From the NCBI RefSeq assembly GCF_003992015.1, contig NZ_RQVK01000003.1, forward strand, positions 1-64,000: a stretch of DNA of 64,000 nt. Reading direction: 5' to 3'. Made by a program: the position numbers and the translations under genes. Numbering within the stretch: the stretch's first letter is position 1; each line of letters starts with the position of its first letter. The notes beneath the pieces are model-generated. The model worked only from the letters and a program-made list of their open reading frames with translations, was not told the DNA's origin and did not search any database. The stretch is from Veillonella sp. VA137. Lineage in GTDB: Bacteria > Bacillota > Negativicutes > Veillonellales > Veillonellaceae. Below are positions 1 to 8,765 of this stretch, piece by piece.

Positions 1-29
1 CCATTAAACCGTCCTTCACCTAAGGTTTA
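1..29 (-). pseudogene. Remnant of a paralog of the immunity-like gene at 857-1612
   Basis: Read on the minus strand these bases encode TLGEGRFNG, matching the segment KTLGEGRFNGK of the protein at 857-1612. The reading frame is preceded by a TAA stop formed where the 43-bp direct repeat begins, so at least this end is broken. The rest of the gene, if any, lies beyond the left edge. Seen directly; the interpretation as a recombined paralog is inference. Confidence 0.5.
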
Positions 30-67
30 GTCATTATAGTTTTCATCATGTGTATACTCTTTATAAT
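25..67. repeat. 43-bp direct repeat, copy A
   Basis: Identical over 43 bases to 1629-1671, in the same orientation, 1.6 kb away. Copy A abuts the gene remnant at 1-29; copy B lies between the DUF4143 ATPase gene and the immunity-like gene. It starts gtttagtcatt and ends ctctttataat. It is non-coding and AT-rich. Confidence 0.85.
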
Positions 68-123
68 ATTCTAGTATTCCTCAATGAAAAATCAATTTTA
101 ATCTATTCTTTTTTCAATTTTTA

Positions 124-798
124 TTATCTATATCCAAAAATAATAAAACATTTTTCAACATCATCATATTCATAAGGAATACTAAATTTATTAAGCATAC
201 GCTCTATTTCTGATTGTTTATCAGTAACACATGTTTTTGGCTCAATTAAACGTCCTTGACCAAGAACTTTCTCAAATTTACTTCTAATTTTAAACCATTC
301 AACAATTCTCATATTCATATGAAAAAAATGTTCATCAGCATCAATCGTCCAATATATGCTAGGCTCTTCTTCATCAAAAAACGTCTTATATTGTATCGGG
401 ATGTCTCTCATGTTCTCCATGATGGAATCTATCAGTTCTTTCCATTTTGTATTGTTCATAAAAGAGGTTAGATTTCTTTCTTCAAGAACCTGCTTAATTT
501 TTTCTTTTTCAGTTTTTTTGTTGTTATATTTCCCATTTTCAATCTCGTCTATAATGTGTTGCATAACAGATAACTCTCTATTATCTAGTTCTTTATAAAC
601 ATAAGATGGCGATATACATTGTTTATCTCTTTGTACATAATACCACCCGTAATGCATCCAACCAGTCACTATAAAATGGAAATCTCCCTCCCAACTTATA
701 TCGAAATAAATTCTATCGTCAACTTTAGAACTACTTATTTTTATAACTCCACTTCTCGAATTTAGTTTTTCACATAAAATAGTATGTATTGATTGCAT
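124..798 (-). CDS. Hypothetical protein, immunity-like
   Basis: A 224-residue soluble, acidic protein with no signal peptide or membrane segment; I do not recognise a named family with certainty. It contains a central NNTKWKELIDSIMENM segment and an aromatic-rich N-terminal half. Residues VLGQGRLIEPKT resemble the TLGEGRFNGK stretch in the neighbouring 857-1612 protein and in the broken remnant at 1-29, so the three may be distant relatives. The AT-rich composition and small soluble acidic products are typical of immunity genes in polymorphic-toxin arrays, but no toxin gene is visible here. That function is inference. Confidence 0.6.
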   Translation of the reverse strand: MQSIHTILCEKLNSRSGVIKISSSKVDDRIYFDISWEGDFHFIVTGWMHYGWYYVQRDKQCISPSYVYKELDNRELSVMQHIIDEIENGKYNNKKTEKEKIKQVLEERNLTSFMNNTKWKELIDSIMENMRDIPIQYKTFFDEEEPSIYWTIDADEHFFHMNMRIVEWFKIRSKFEKVLGQGRLIEPKTCVTDKQSEIERMLNKFSIPYEYDDVEKCFIIFGYR

Positions 799-856
799 CT
801 ATCACTATTTCTCCTTACACCTTCAAATTTACCTGTCTATTTCTAATACAAACATT

Positions 857-1612
857 TTATTCTTCAAACTTTTCCTCAACATTAAAAATCACTTCACAAT
901 CGCAACCAGCACCATTTTCTCGCAAAAATTCTATAACCTTTTCAATATCCATATTTTTATCTTTCAAAAACTCATTTGTTAAAGAAAAATCGTGATTACA
1001 CTCTACCGTTTCTGATTTATCATTTAGATAATCAAATAATTCATAAAATAATTTCTTTTCCATCGGTAAGTTCTCTTCAAATTCTTCCATTTGTTTGACT
1101 TGATATTCTTGTAATAATTTTCTCTTCTCAAATTTGTTCATGAGCTTTTCTCCTTTATAAAATTGTTGTTTTAAATCATTTATTTTTTTTACCTTATACA
1201 CCATATCTCCACTATTCCAAATATACATAATTGCCGTCACTGGTCTTTTTCCGTCTTCCCGAAGCCATCCTGTAAATGTAGTTGTATTGCCATAATAGCC
1301 TTCAATAATGATTTCAAATTCTGAGTCTGTATATTCATCCATAAATTGTTGTAAACCAATAGACTTTCCATTGAAACGCCCTTCACCCAAGGTTTTGTTA
1401 AATATCAATACATCGCAAAGGTCGATATCACATTTTTCAAAACATATTTCACCTGGATACGATCTTTCTTCACCTTCTACAAATTCATATATTTTATTCA
1501 CTTGTAACGTCAAAGTTTCGTTGTAATATGTGATTTCTTTCACCCTACTATCATGAAGGCTAAAAAGGATGTTGCTATTTCTATCGTGTATAAATTTCAT
1601 ACCATTACTCAT
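857..1612 (-). CDS. Immunity-like protein fused to a DUF2695 domain
   Basis: A 251-residue frame with two parts. Residues 1 to about 150 form an unrecognised beta-rich segment containing the TLGEGRFNGK motif shared with nearby sequences. Residues 158-251 look like a complete DUF2695 protein: an N-terminal helix, then ECNHDFSLTNEFL and a C-terminal GCDCEVIFNVEE signature. The methionine at residue 158 is preceded by a good ribosome binding site, so the second part may also be translated separately as a 94-residue protein (857-1141). Either two genes fused by stop-codon loss, or one gene with an internal start. Function unknown; the locus suggests an immunity role. Confidence 0.6.
   Translation of the reverse strand: MSNGMKFIHDRNSNILFSLHDSRVKEITYYNETLTLQVNKIYEFVEGEERSYPGEICFEKCDIDLCDVLIFNKTLGEGRFNGKSIGLQQFMDEYTDSEFEIIIEGYYGNTTTFTGWLREDGKRPVTAIMYIWNSGDMVYKVKKINDLKQQFYKGEKLMNKFEKRKLLQEYQVKQMEEFEENLPMEKKLFYELFDYLNDKSETVECNHDFSLTNEFLKDKNMDIEKVIEFLRENGAGCDCEVIFNVEEKFEE
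1148..1153 (-). promoter_or_regulatory. Internal ribosome binding site for a DUF2695 start at 1141
   Basis: On the minus strand GGAGAA lies 6 bases before an in-frame ATG at 1141, inside the 857-1612 frame. DUF2695 proteins are usually about 90-100 residues, matching the 94 residues that would start here. Confidence 0.5.
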
Positions 1613-1628
1613 AATATCACCTTAATAT

Positions 1629-1671
1629 GTTTAGTCATTATAGTTTTCATCATGTGTATACTCTTTATAAT
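1629..1671. repeat. 43-bp direct repeat, copy B
   Basis: Exact second copy of 25-67. It ends 4 bases before the stop of the DUF4143 ATPase gene (1675) and starts 17 bases upstream of the 857-1612 start codon, so it fills nearly all of this intergenic gap. Confidence 0.85.
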
Positions 1672-1674
1672 CTT

Positions 1675-2982
1675 CTATAAATCCAGTGCTGTTTCATCCA
1701 AGAGAAAGTCCTCTACTCCAATATATAAAATTCCATCATCATCAAATCTAGGCACTATGTTGTTTCTAACTATAACAATTTTCTTAAATGAATCTCCCGT
1801 TCTTCTCAAGGATTCCGTTTCTTGTACTTGTTTTTCTTTTGTATCAACATTAAGTGCCGATTGAATATAATATCTATTACTTCCTCTATTGATAACAAAG
1901 TCTACTTCTAAATTTTTTCTAACCGTTTTTTTATTCTCATCTTTATAGTTATATTCCACAACACCAACATCTACATTTAGTCCCCTCATACGAAGTTCAT
2001 TATATATTACATTCTCCATAATATGTGACTGCTCATTCTGTCTGAAATTTAACCTTGCATTTCTAAGCCCAATATCTGAAAAATAGTATTTGTACGGAGA
2101 TGATATATATTTCCTTCCTTTCACATCGTATCTTCTAGCCTTTTCAATTAAAAAAGCATCAATAAAATAATCCAAGTAATTACTTACTGTAAGCTGAGAT
2201 ATCTTTATATTTTTTTCTGACATAAAAGTATTCGCCAGCTTAGTTGGATTAGATAAAGAACCAATAGATGAAGATATAATATCCAACAAATCATCCATGA
2301 TAGATGCATCTTTAAGAATTTTATTGCGCTCCATGACATCTTTAATATAGGTGCTTGTAAACACATTCTTCAAATACTCGCTCTTTTTTTCATGATTACT
2401 TAGCTGTACAGACATTGGCATGCCACCGTACAAACAATATTCATCAAAAGCCTTTCCCTTGTCGCCTTCATAACATGAATAAAATTCTGCAAATGAAAAT
2501 GGATATACTCTTATTTCATCACCACGATCTCTAAACTGCGTTAGCACATCTGATGAAAGCATCTTTGAATTACTGCCAGTAATATATACATCTACATTCG
2601 GAATTTTCATAAGCCCAAGCACCAAATCAACAAAGTTTACCTTTGAGTCAGTGCCTTCCAGATATGGATTAGAAATTTCTTCTACAAATTGAATTTCATC
2701 GATAAAAATATAATATTTACGTCCATTATCTTGTATTTTATCTCTTAAATAATCATCTAGCTCAATTGGATTTCTGTATTTGATATTCTTCAGACTATCA
2801 AGTGCAATCATTATAATTTGATCTTCACACACTTCACTAGAAAGTAAATACTTTCTATATAGTTCAAATAAAAGATAAGATTTTCCACATCTTCTAATAC
2901 CTGTAATAATCTTTACTCTTCCATTATCTTTTTTGTCGATAAGTTGATTTAAATATCTTGGTCTTTGTACTTCCACTCTCAT
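1675..2982 (-). CDS. ATP-binding protein of the AAA_14/DUF4143 family
   Basis: A 435-residue protein with the usual two-part architecture. The N-terminal P-loop ATPase has a Walker A GIRRCGKS at residues 28-35 and a Walker B IFIDE near 92-96. A DUF4143 C-terminal half contains the YYFSDIGLRN segment and a late VDFVINRG stretch like a nuclease-fold core. Length is typical. Members are common in anaerobes' accessory regions and their biological role is not settled. It precedes the immunity-like genes on the same strand. The start is the first ATG and overlaps nothing; low GC matches the rest of this locus. Confidence 0.85.
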   Translation of the reverse strand: MRVEVQRPRYLNQLIDKKDNGRVKIITGIRRCGKSYLLFELYRKYLLSSEVCEDQIIMIALDSLKNIKYRNPIELDDYLRDKIQDNGRKYYIFIDEIQFVEEISNPYLEGTDSKVNFVDLVLGLMKIPNVDVYITGSNSKMLSSDVLTQFRDRGDEIRVYPFSFAEFYSCYEGDKGKAFDEYCLYGGMPMSVQLSNHEKKSEYLKNVFTSTYIKDVMERNKILKDASIMDDLLDIISSSIGSLSNPTKLANTFMSEKNIKISQLTVSNYLDYFIDAFLIEKARRYDVKGRKYISSPYKYYFSDIGLRNARLNFRQNEQSHIMENVIYNELRMRGLNVDVGVVEYNYKDENKKTVRKNLEVDFVINRGSNRYYIQSALNVDTKEKQVQETESLRRTGDSFKKIVIVRNNIVPRFDDDGILYIGVEDFLLDETALDL

Positions 2983-3129
2983 ACCCCATTTAATAATATA
3001 TTGTAAATACGCATTTTTATTAAATCTATTTACTATATTATAGCATTCTTAACCCACAACTCCAATTAGCACTTTTAAAATAAATGCGTATTTACTACTT
3101 TTAATTAAATCATTGTAAAATAAAGCAAA

Positions 3130-3180
3130 AAACGCCACATACTTTCACCCTATAACAGGCTATGAAAGTACATGACGTTT
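3130..3180. terminator. Imperfect hairpin between the ATPase and transporter genes
   Basis: Arms around tactttca (3140-3147) and tgaaagta (3163-3170), extended imperfectly to aaacg/cgttt. It sits 57 bases after the transporter stop on the minus strand, with an A/T run following on that strand, so it probably terminates the 3237-4175 transcript. Confidence 0.5.
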
Positions 3181-3236
3181 CTAATAGATATGTAATTGTC
3201 TAATGCACTAGTACCCAAAGTACCCTAACTTTCAGA

Positions 3237-4175
3237 TTAGTGTGTACTTTTAGAATCATTACGACGGCAAATGCCCGCAAAGATAGATCCTGTAAAGTTG
3301 TGGATAATAGAGAACACGGCGCCTGCTACGGCTGCTTGTGGTGTAAAGTGTTTCAATGCCAAACTAGCTGCCAAGGCAGAGTTTTGCATCGCCACTTCGA
3401 TTTGCATAGCACGACGATCTGGTACGGTAGAACCGAACAGACGACAAATGAAATATGTCACTACATAACCGCTCACATTTTGCACCAAGCAAGCCAAGAA
3501 AATCATCACACCATGGGCTAAAATATTATCACGGCTAACGGCAGTGACACCAGCTAAGATGATCAATACAGCTACGGCACCTACTGTTGGCAAGACTTCT
3601 TTCACAGGTTCAATGCGAGAACCGATGAAATAGTTCACAATAATCCCTAGTGCAATTGGCACGGCAATGATTTTCACGATGGACATGAACATTGGCCAGA
3701 ATGCAATATCTACGGTTTGTCCTGCGTATAACACGATGAAGAGCGGTGTTAATACGGGCGCTAATAACGTGGATACTGTTGTGGCAGATACGGACAATGG
3801 CACATTACCATTTGCCAAGAATGTCATTACATTAGATGCGGTACCGCCTGGTGCTGCCCCTAACAAGATAAATCCTAAGGCGATTTCTGGTGGGAATCCA
3901 AACAAGGTACCTACTAACCAACCTGCTAGTGGCATCCACAAGAATTGAATCAAGGATACCAAGATCACTTGCCACGGTTGTTTAAATACGTCTAAAAATA
4001 CTTTTCCTGTTAATGTTAAGCCCATGCTGAACATAACTAATTGTAACAAAGGAACTGTTTGTTTCGCTGCGCCCATGAATAGTTCTGGCACTAAAAATGC
4101 GATAACTGCCATAGCTAACACAATCCATGCTAGGTAATCATTGAACAAGCGATTAATACTACGAATAAAATTCAT
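3237..4175 (-). CDS. Bile acid:sodium symporter (BASS) family transporter
   Basis: A 312-residue, very hydrophobic protein with about nine to ten membrane segments, of the SBF/BASS family. It contains the family's LGAAPGGTASNVMTFLANGN stretch near residues 104-123 and a C-terminal NSALAASLA segment, both near the sodium/substrate-binding crossover region. Bacterial BASS proteins move organic anions such as bile acids, pantoate or keto acids with Na+; the substrate here cannot be read from sequence. Single gene with its own hairpin downstream; separated from the cupin operon by a 343-bp gap. Confidence 0.9.
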   Translation of the reverse strand: MNFIRSINRLFNDYLAWIVLAMAVIAFLVPELFMGAAKQTVPLLQLVMFSMGLTLTGKVFLDVFKQPWQVILVSLIQFLWMPLAGWLVGTLFGFPPEIALGFILLGAAPGGTASNVMTFLANGNVPLSVSATTVSTLLAPVLTPLFIVLYAGQTVDIAFWPMFMSIVKIIAVPIALGIIVNYFIGSRIEPVKEVLPTVGAVAVLIILAGVTAVSRDNILAHGVMIFLACLVQNVSGYVVTYFICRLFGSTVPDRRAMQIEVAMQNSALAASLALKHFTPQAAVAGAVFSIIHNFTGSIFAGICRRNDSKSTH

Positions 4176-4518
4176 ATGTAACCTACTTTCTATAAAAAAT
4201 GAGAACTTTTCAATTATAACAAATATTTCTCTCTAATAAAAGGGATTTATCTTAAATTTATAATATATTTGTCCATTTATGTGTTACAACTATTAGCTGT
4301 GATGTCCATCGTATAGTTTTCGTCCTACTCCCCTGATCATAACTAGGATCCGTTATTTTATATCAGAAAATGTTATCTACTTAATTGTATAATGCAATTT
4401 CACTTTAAAATAAAAAAGAAACATAAGTGACGATAACTCCTAACATCAACATTAGATGCCTAGATTCCTCATCACTTATATTTCTTCCTTGTGAGACAGT
4501 TGTATGTAAACTGATTAA
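4176..4518. other. Intergenic region, 343 bp
   Basis: The left part is the 5' region of the BASS transporter gene. The right part holds the terminator hairpin at 4412-4486. I see no open frame of note and no other recognisable element. Confidence 0.5.
4412..4486 (-). terminator. Terminator of the zwf-pgl-tatA-HMA-cupin operon
   Basis: Arms 4416-4430 and 4472-4486 pair over 15 bases with one mismatch, with a 41-base loop. On the minus strand the second arm runs into TTCTTTTTTATTTT. It lies 33 bases beyond the cupin stop. Confidence 0.7.
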
Positions 4519-4959
4519 CTAGCTATTTAAAAACTCCTCGATTACAGGATTTTTCATCATCTCAGCTTGCTCTGCCTCTGTAATAACTTGTACTTTATCT
4601 CGGTCCACATTAACCAAGCAGAGGAATCCTAAATGATCGTCTTGGTTCGCACGGAATTGGTGTGCCATCAATTTAGGAATTTCAATCATATCCCCTTCTT
4701 GTACGTTTTCCACGGTGTCGCCTAGTAAACATTGGCCTTTCCCACGGAAGATCATGACCATATGCGTATGTTCATGGCGCTCCATAGTGCTATACCCACC
4801 TGGTTGTACCTCAAAATAACGGAATTGGCATGGAATATCCCAAGCTCCATCAAACAAAACTTGACGGGTCACATCTTTAAAAGGGCTATTATCTTGCTTG
4901 TACACCAACGTGTCGACTCCATCCCAGGTGTATTCTTTTTGATTAAACTTGCGTATCAT
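4519..4959 (-). CDS. Cupin-domain protein
   Basis: A 146-residue single-domain cupin. Motif 1 is visible as GGYSTMERHEHTH (His62, His64, His66), followed by motif 2 EGDMIEIPKLMAHQF with His100, giving a plausible metal site. Small stand-alone cupins of this type are usually cytoplasmic metal-dependent enzymes or sensors, but the substrate is not deducible. It is the last gene after zwf-pgl-tatA-HMA, separated from the HMA gene by 93 bp, and is followed by a clear terminator. Confidence 0.85.
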   Translation of the reverse strand: MIRKFNQKEYTWDGVDTLVYKQDNSPFKDVTRQVLFDGAWDIPCQFRYFEVQPGGYSTMERHEHTHMVMIFRGKGQCLLGDTVENVQEGDMIEIPKLMAHQFRANQDDHLGFLCLVNVDRDKVQVITEAEQAEMMKNPVIEEFLNS

Positions 4960-5052
4960 ACTAACTCCTATAAAAGGGCCATCTTGGAATCAATCCAGAT
5001 AGCCCCTCCTTGTATTCTAATATATACCTGGCATATCACCAGATAGTACGCC

Positions 5053-5358
5053 TTATTTGAATATTTTCTTAATAGCGCCCAAAATGCCGCCATGTTCATG
5101 AACATAGTCTTTCACAGATTCCACTTCAAAACCTGTTTCGTCGATAGCTGCACGAATGGTTGCTTCATCCGTTTTAGTATGGTCAAAGCGAATACGCACT
5201 TCTTTTGTTTTTAAATCTACAGTGGATTCTAGTACGCCTGGTAACCCACGAACAGCACCATTCACAGTATTTTCACAGTTCACGCACATCATACCTGGCA
5301 CGTGAAATAATTTTGTAGTCACATTACCTGTGCTACCACAACCGCAATCTTTACACAT
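5053..5358 (-). CDS. Heavy-metal-associated (HMA) domain protein
   Basis: A 101-residue protein built around one HMA (ferredoxin-fold metal-binding) domain. The conserved GMMCVNCENTV carries the CxxC at Cys25/Cys28. A second cysteine cluster, CKDCGCG, is at the very N-terminus, and a basic tail HEHGGILGAIKKIFK follows the domain. HMA proteins of this size bind Cu(I) or other soft metals as chaperones; no P-type ATPase partner is in the window. It follows tatA by only 8 bp, so the two are co-transcribed. Confidence 0.85.
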   Translation of the reverse strand: MCKDCGCGSTGNVTTKLFHVPGMMCVNCENTVNGAVRGLPGVLESTVDLKTKEVRIRFDHTKTDEATIRAAIDETGFEVESVKDYVHEHGGILGAIKKIFK

Positions 5359-5366
5359 AGTTCCTC

Positions 5367-5591
5367 CTAATTATTTTGTTTATGACTATTAGTAGCACCA
5401 GCTTCTACATCAATAGTTTCCGCTTTTGCAGGCTCTTCTTTAGCTACTTTTTTATCGCCACTAACAGCATCTTTAAATTCATTAATACCTTTACCGATGG
5501 CCTTACCAATTTCAGGTAATTTTTTAGGACCAAAGATAACAAGAGCAATAATTAAAATAAGAAATAATTCTTGTGTGCCAAAATTAAACAT
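5367..5591 (-). CDS. tatA: Twin-arginine translocase subunit TatA
   Basis: A 74-residue TatA/E protein: a short N-terminal periplasmic segment, one membrane helix (about residues 8-22), the conserved [16 protein letters not shown] hinge and amphipathic helix, and a charged disordered tail. TatA oligomers form the translocation path for folded proteins with twin-arginine signals. No tatC is present in the window. Located between pgl (26 bp) and the HMA gene (8 bp) on the same strand. Confidence 0.95.
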   Translation of the reverse strand: MFNFGTQELFLILIIALVIFGPKKLPEIGKAIGKGINEFKDAVSGDKKVAKEEPAKAETIDVEAGATNSHKQNN

Positions 5592-5617
5592 GCCTAATAC
5601 CTCCTATTTCAAATCAA

Positions 5618-6367
5618 TTAATTTTTATGGGCAGAATCATCTACATACCATTCTACTGGTTCATGAGTTAATACCGCACCTGGTAAACAATGGTCTACTC
5701 GATCCTCCCAAGAATATTCTTCATATTCCTTACGTTGGCGAAGCACGCGTGCTAAGGCCGCCTCTTTAGAAGCACCTACCACCGTGAACCACACAGATTT
5801 CGCATTCACCAGCATTGGGAATGTTAATGTCACACGTTCCCATACTTTGCCATCTTTTACGGCCACTACCATACGATCACGTTCATACAAAGCTTCAGAT
5901 TTAGGGAATAGGGACGCTGTATGTCCATCATCACCTAAGCCTAGTAAGACTAAATCTATGGATTCCTTTTCTGTACGCTTCAAGACCATTTTTACTTCTT
6001 GTTCATATTTATCTGCTGCTTCCTCCACAGTACCATTATTTGTTGGTACTGGATAATAGTGAGCAGCTCCCATAATATTTCCAAATAAGCGATCTTTTGC
6101 ACGGCCAAAATTATTATCTGGATTCGACTGTGGTACAAATCGTTCATCTACCCAAAGGAAGAAAATATGCTCCCAATCGATACGATTTGTATACTCATCA
6201 GAATCGAGCAAAGAAAATAATGCATTCGGAGTGGTACCTCCAGATACAGCCACCACACAAGCGCCTGTTTCTGCAATGCATTCATTTGTATAGGTTAAAA
6301 ATCGATCGGCCACTGCTTTCGCCACGTCATCTCCTGTAGGAAATGCATGAATTATATCTCTCGCCAC
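5618..6367 (-). CDS. pgl: 6-phosphogluconolactonase
   Basis: 249 residues, hydrolysing 6-phosphogluconolactone in the oxidative pentose phosphate pathway. Family signatures are [17 protein letters not shown], the WVDERFVP segment and [15 protein letters not shown]. The frame extends upstream into zwf, but the best start is GTG at 6367: GGAGG lies 9 bases before it and the protein then begins [10 protein letters not shown], as expected for the family. It overlaps the zwf stop by 16 bp, so translation is probably coupled with zwf, which makes its substrate. Confidence 0.93.
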   Translation of the reverse strand: MARDIIHAFPTGDDVAKAVADRFLTYTNECIAETGACVVAVSGGTTPNALFSLLDSDEYTNRIDWEHIFFLWVDERFVPQSNPDNNFGRAKDRLFGNIMGAAHYYPVPTNNGTVEEAADKYEQEVKMVLKRTEKESIDLVLLGLGDDGHTASLFPKSEALYERDRMVVAVKDGKVWERVTLTFPMLVNAKSVWFTVVGASKEAALARVLRQRKEYEEYSWEDRVDHCLPGAVLTHEPVEWYVDDSAHKN

Positions 6368-7875
6368 GACCAAGATCCTCCTTCTAATAACTCTTCCGCT
6401 TCTTTTGGTCCCGCACTGAAAGCTGGGTAGAAGCATAACGGTGTTTCTTCATCATTTCGTTCCCATGCTTCAATCAATGGCTTAAATAAGCGCCATGATT
6501 TTTCTACCGCATCGTTGCGAACGAATAGTGTTTGGTCTCCTAATAAACCATCTAAAATCAATCTTTCATAAGCATCTGGAATGTCTGCTAATTCCTTAGA
6601 ATTGCTATAAGAAAAATCCATTTCTAGGGTGTTAACACTCAGCTTAGATCCTGGAGATTTCACCTCTAAGGACAATCCCATTCCTTCATTTGGTTGCATG
6701 CGAAGAACCAATACGTTTTGGTTAAAGTCTTTCGCATGGAACGGTTTAAAGATGGAGTGCGGAATTGGTTTGAAAGTTATGGCAATTTCGCTAGATTTCT
6801 TCGGCAATCGTTTTCCTGTGCGAAGATAGAACGGCACATCACGCCATCTCCAGTTATCTATGAATAATTTTAATGCCACATAGGTTTCTGTCGTAGACGT
6901 CGGTGGCACATTTTCTTCCTTCCGATACTCTGGGGCTGGACGTTCTGTATTACCAGAATCTGCATATTGACCACGCACTGCAATATCGCCTAATTTTTGA
7001 CGATGTAAACTGCGAATAGAGGAAATTAACTTACCAATTTCATCACGGTAATCGTCAGCATTAAAACTAGCAGGTGGTTCCATGGCAATCAAAGATAATA
7101 CTTGAATCATATGGTTTTGCACCATATCACGCAAAGCGCCTGCCCCATCATAATAGCCTGCACGTTTTTCTACGCCTAATTCTTCGGCTACAGTAATTTC
7201 TACACGCTCAATATATTTGCGATTCCAAAGCGGTTCAAATATAGCATTGGCGAAACGAAGCATTAAAATATTCTGTACCGTTTCTTTCCCTAAATAATGA
7301 TCGATACGATAGGTTTGCTCTTCCGTAATATATTGTTTCAAGGATTCATCTAATGCAATAGCACTTTCTAAATCATGTCCAAATGGTTTTTCAATGATGA
7401 CACGGGACCAAGAACCTACTTCTTCTAACAGCTTTGCCCCATGTAATTCACGTACAATAGGTTCAAATAACTCTGGTGGCATGGCTAGATAAAATAGTGC
7501 ATTCCCGCCTGTACAATGAGCATCTGCCACACGCTCTAATTCTTCGCGCAACGCTACATACGTAGACGGCTCTGTATATTGACCAGCTACATAGGAAAAG
7601 CGTTCAATAAATGCTTGTTCTTCTGCATTGGGTTCACGGTCACCTAAGATGGATGCTTTCACTTGTTCACGAAATTCATCGTGGCTCATCGCTGTCCGTG
7701 CTACGCCCACTACGGCTACCTTCGGTGAAAGTAAACCACGTTGAAACAAGGAATAAATAGCTGGCAACAATTTACGCTTCGTCAGGTCTCCGGAGGCCCC
7801 AAAGATAACAATGGCACCTGCCCCTGGTGTATGTTCAATACATAATTCTTCTTTTACATTATAGGACACATTCAT
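6352..7875 (-). CDS. zwf: Glucose-6-phosphate 1-dehydrogenase
   Basis: A 507-residue protein of full family length, oxidising glucose 6-phosphate with NADP+ in the cytoplasm. The nucleotide-binding [11 protein letters not shown] is at residues 26-36 and the substrate-binding active-site motif RIDHYLGKE at 190-198. First gene of the minus-strand set zwf-pgl-tatA-HMA-cupin. A promoter (7930-7957) lies just upstream, back-to-back with the rpsD promoter. An N-terminal extension of about 18 residues precedes the Rossmann motif; no RBS evidence argues against this ATG. Confidence 0.97.
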   Translation of the reverse strand: MNVSYNVKEELCIEHTPGAGAIVIFGASGDLTKRKLLPAIYSLFQRGLLSPKVAVVGVARTAMSHDEFREQVKASILGDREPNAEEQAFIERFSYVAGQYTEPSTYVALREELERVADAHCTGGNALFYLAMPPELFEPIVRELHGAKLLEEVGSWSRVIIEKPFGHDLESAIALDESLKQYITEEQTYRIDHYLGKETVQNILMLRFANAIFEPLWNRKYIERVEITVAEELGVEKRAGYYDGAGALRDMVQNHMIQVLSLIAMEPPASFNADDYRDEIGKLISSIRSLHRQKLGDIAVRGQYADSGNTERPAPEYRKEENVPPTSTTETYVALKLFIDNWRWRDVPFYLRTGKRLPKKSSEIAITFKPIPHSIFKPFHAKDFNQNVLVLRMQPNEGMGLSLEVKSPGSKLSVNTLEMDFSYSNSKELADIPDAYERLILDGLLGDQTLFVRNDAVEKSWRLFKPLIEAWERNDEETPLCFYPAFSAGPKEAEELLEGGSWSWREI

Positions 7876-7929
7876 GGTGAATCTCCTCTTACATCAGTTT
7901 CCACTGGAAACACTAATACTGTACCTTTT

Positions 7930-7957
7930 ATTATAGCACAAACCCCACTATTGACAA
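7930..7957 (-). promoter_or_regulatory. zwf promoter
   Basis: Minus-strand -35 TTGTCA (7952-7957) and -10 TATAAT (7930-7935) with a 16-bp spacer, about 55 bp upstream of the zwf start. Divergent from the rpsD promoter. Confidence 0.6.
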
Positions 7958-7970
7958 TGGTCATCGACCT

Positions 7971-7999
7971 TTGACTTTTTCATTTTCATAGGGTATAAT
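7971..7999 (+). promoter_or_regulatory. rpsD promoter
   Basis: -35 TTGACT (7971-7976) and -10 TATAAT (7994-7999) with a 17-bp spacer. It leaves a leader of roughly 45 nt before rpsD. Confidence 0.75.
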
Positions 8000-8050
8000 A
8001 ATTAAGCACAATTTGTGCAAAGTTTTATTAATCTATGAGGTGATAATCAC

Positions 8051-8638
8051 ATGGCAACGAGAAGAGAAGCACGATTTAAGTTATGCCGTCGCTTCGGTGT
8101 GAACGTTTTCGGTCACGCGAAGGCTTTAAAACGTGTAAAAAAAGACCAACGTCAAAAGAAAATGTCTGAATATGGTCTTCAATTATTAGAAAAACAAAAA
8201 GTTAAAGCATACTACAACTTGCTAGAACGCCAGTTCGTACGCTATTACGATAAAGCGAAAAAAATGCACGGTGTTACAGGCCAAAACATGTTGAAATTGT
8301 TGGAATGCCGTTTGGACAACCTTGTATATCGCATTGGCTTCGGTAACTCCATCCGTCAAGCACGTCAAATGGTAAACCATGGCCACATTCTTGTTAACGG
8401 CAAACGCGTTGACATCCCTTCTTACCAATGTAAACCAGGTGATGTAATTGAACTTCGTGAAGCTAGCCGTGACAACGAAATGTTCAAAGTGAACTTCCAA
8501 GAACTTCGTTCTTTCGAACTTCCTTACATCGAAAAAAATCTTGACGCTTTCCAAGGCACATTAACTCGCCTTCCTGAACGTGAAGAACTTCCTATCGAAG
8601 TAAACGAGACACTAATCGTCGAATTGTACTCCAAATAA
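8051..8638 (+). CDS. rpsD: 30S ribosomal protein S4
   Basis: 195 residues. S4 is a primary 16S rRNA-binding protein. The S4 RNA-binding domain is recognisable as [42 protein letters not shown], about residues 85-130 (quoted as blocks: [32 protein letters not shown]). The N-terminus is short, keeping only one cysteine (CRRFGV), so it is the zinc-free form. It stands alone with its own promoter and terminator rather than in the alpha operon, as in Bacillus; autoregulation through the leader is possible but I see no specific structure. Confidence 0.97.
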   Translation: MATRREARFKLCRRFGVNVFGHAKALKRVKKDQRQKKMSEYGLQLLEKQKVKAYYNLLERQFVRYYDKAKKMHGVTGQNMLKLLECRLDNLVYRIGFGNSIRQARQMVNHGHILVNGKRVDIPSYQCKPGDVIELREASRDNEMFKVNFQELRSFELPYIEKNLDAFQGTLTRLPEREELPIEVNETLIVELYSK

Positions 8639-8650
8639 TAGGATACTACA

Positions 8651-8682
8651 GCAACCAGTCTTCGGATTGGTTGCTTTTTTTT
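8651..8682 (+). terminator. rpsD terminator
   Basis: Perfect hairpin: gcaaccagtc, loop ttcg, gattggttgc, with one G-T pair, followed by eight T. Confidence 0.95.
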
Positions 8683-8694
8683 ATGCTTTCATAG

Positions 8695-8723
8695 TTGAAA
8701 TTATTGTGGGCAGTTTATATAAT
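8695..8723 (+). promoter_or_regulatory. Promoter of the exported-protein gene
   Basis: -35 TTGAAA (8695-8700), 17-bp spacer, -10 TATAAT (8718-8723). The -10 lies inside the left arm of an inverted repeat (8716-8748). Confidence 0.65.
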
Positions 8724-8748
8724 GAAAGTATATATCATTCATTATATA
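8716..8748. repeat. Inverted repeat over a promoter -10
   Basis: TATATAATGA (8716-8725) and TCATTATATA (8739-8748) are perfect reverse complements, 13 bp apart. The left arm contains the -10 box, so the pair could be an operator or a 5'-end RNA hairpin. Confidence 0.5.
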
Positions 8749-8765
8749 GTAAGCGAGGTGCGATT

